Shown here piece after piece: positions 21,964 to 22,808 of a stretch of 22,808 bases of DNA. The stretch covers positions 1-22,808 of IMG/VR virus record IMGVR_UViG_3300042905_000436; one strand, given 5' to 3'. The translations under genes were made by a program, and so were the position numbers. Source of the DNA: a virus. Position 1 is the stretch's first letter, and every line of letters starts with the position of its first letter. The notes under the pieces were generated by a model. The model worked only from the letters and a program-made list of their open reading frames with translations, had not been told where the DNA came from and searched no databases.

Positions 21964-22808
21964 TTAACCTATAACAAAACTTAAAGGCTGTGAACCATCT
22001 GTGTAAAACTTTAAGTCATTTTCTAATTTTTCTAACTCAGCAACTGATTCCTGTATTAATGCAGTGCCATTTAATTGTGTCGCACCCTGTGGGCCTGCTA
22101 CAGTAGCAAATTTACTTCTTGCCTGGCCCAACATACCTTTACACATAGCTAATGCATAATCCTGAATCCAAGGATAAACTTGTGGGTCACTAATTATAAC
22201 ACTATCTGGTTTGTAATTATATACTTGTAAAAGAACACTTTCAGTATTACCTATCCCATCTACTGTTGGGCTCCATATTTGTGTGGCAGATATTTGAATT
22301 CCCGTCACACTGGTTGCTGCTAGACTTTGATTTGCTAATACTGTTAAAACTGTACCAGATCCATCAATTGTTTGTAAAATATATTGTGCATTATATCCAT
22401 CTACAGGACAATTTTGTATGTAAACACTATCACCTGGCGCCATTGTTACTGGTTGTGCTAAAGTAATTGTAATTACACTATTTACTGTGGTAGCAGCGGC
22501 AGTTAAACTTTGTAAATTAAAAAAAGTATGCCCATAATCAGGAATCTTTCTTATTAGTGTAAGTTTTTTAGTGACCCTATTCCAAGTATAGTTCATAAAA
22601 CCGCCAAACATACGCATAGCAAGTTTTTGATAGCTTACGAAAAACTCATAATTAGTTAACCCGCCAACTCGTCCTGCTACTAGCATATAAGTGTTTAAAT
22701 ACCCTGAAGCAAACGGCTCAAATTGGCTGGCAGTAGTTCCACTTACACTACCTATACCCCTTCTATATACAGCTCTCACTTCTTGAACATAACTGGGTAA
22801 AATGTATT
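21964..22808 (-). CDS. 13: Neck protein gp13-like, 5' end outside the window
   Basis: gp13 closes the filled head and forms the joining site for the tail. Only the C-terminal 280 or so residues are present: the frame is open to the window edge, and the codons before the GTG at 22779 read ILPSYVQEV, which looks like real coding sequence, so the true start is outside. The ending has the pattern I associate with gp13: YPWIQDYALAMCKGMLGQAR, KFATVAGPQGATQLNGTALI, ESVAELEKLENDLKFY and PLSFVIG at the C-terminus. A segment of about 85 residues in the middle (TITLAQPVTMAPGDSVYI and onward) looks like an inserted beta domain. The other neck protein, gp14, is not in the window. Identification rests on the C-terminal pattern. 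Confidence 0.65.
   Translation of the reverse strand, partial: YILPSYVQEVRAVYRRGIGSVSGTTASQFEPFASGYLNTYMLVAGRVGGLTNYEFFVSYQKLAMRMFGGFMNYTWNRVTKKLTLIRKIPDYGHTFFNLQSLTAAATTVNSVITITLAQPVTMAPGDSVYIQNCPVDGYNAQYILQTIDGSGTVLTVLANQSLAATSVTGIQISATQIWSPTVDGIGNTESVLLQVYNYKPDSVIISDPQVYPWIQDYALAMCKGMLGQARSKFATVAGPQGATQLNGTALIQESVAELEKLENDLKFYTDGSQPLSFVIG

Overview
This window looks like part of an AT-rich genome of a T4-like tailed phage (contractile tail) of the marine cyanophage/pelagiphage type. Direct evidence is a set of recognisable T4-family core proteins: UvsX, UvsY, gp32, large terminase gp17, small terminase gp16, head completion nuclease gp4, tail tube gp19, tail sheath gp18, dNMP kinase gp1 and neck protein gp13. 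The marine assignment is inference. It rests on low G+C and on lineage-specific features I recognise: a DUF3008-like block, a C-terminal domain ending ARYWSCRAW, a GARSRNI...GERFKCP module, and small conserved proteins beside uvsX and gp4. The host cannot be read from this sequence. No integrase, tRNA, CRISPR or insertion sequence was seen, and no gene-free stretch reaches 300 bases.

All genes but one are on the minus strand, so transcription runs right to left. From the right edge: neck protein gp13 (cut by the window) and dNMP kinase gp1 end at a hairpin terminator. A late-type promoter then precedes tail sheath gp18 and tail tube gp19, which end at a second terminator. Next come a large tube-like structural protein, a small conserved virion protein, gp4 and gp16. 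A second copy of the same promoter motif precedes a five-gene cluster (199, 724, 547, 640 and 127 residues) of apparently virion-associated proteins without assigned function. A single plus-strand HNH endonuclease gene converges on that cluster, its stop codon overlapping the stop of the last cluster gene. Left of it lie gp17 and a conserved 473-residue protein. A consensus-like sigma70 promoter then drives gp32, followed by a terminator and the recombination operon (69-residue protein, uvsX, 75-residue protein, uvsY).

The genes form three working groups: recombination-dependent replication (gp32, UvsX, UvsY), head filling and closure (gp16, gp17, gp4, gp13), and the contractile tail (gp18, gp19, tube-like protein). 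The least explained part is the 6.9-13.6 kb cluster, which sits between gp16 and gp17, genes that overlap in T4. Its proteins carry capsid-targeting-like N-termini, EF-hand-like loops, an AT-hook, low-complexity repeats and a recurring terminal motif of the form ILxxxKLAGL. I infer a set of internal head or core proteins. Several starts are refined here to fit ribosome binding sites: 762 for the 75-residue gene, 7259 for the 127-residue gene, 13031 for the 724-residue gene and 17939 for gp19.
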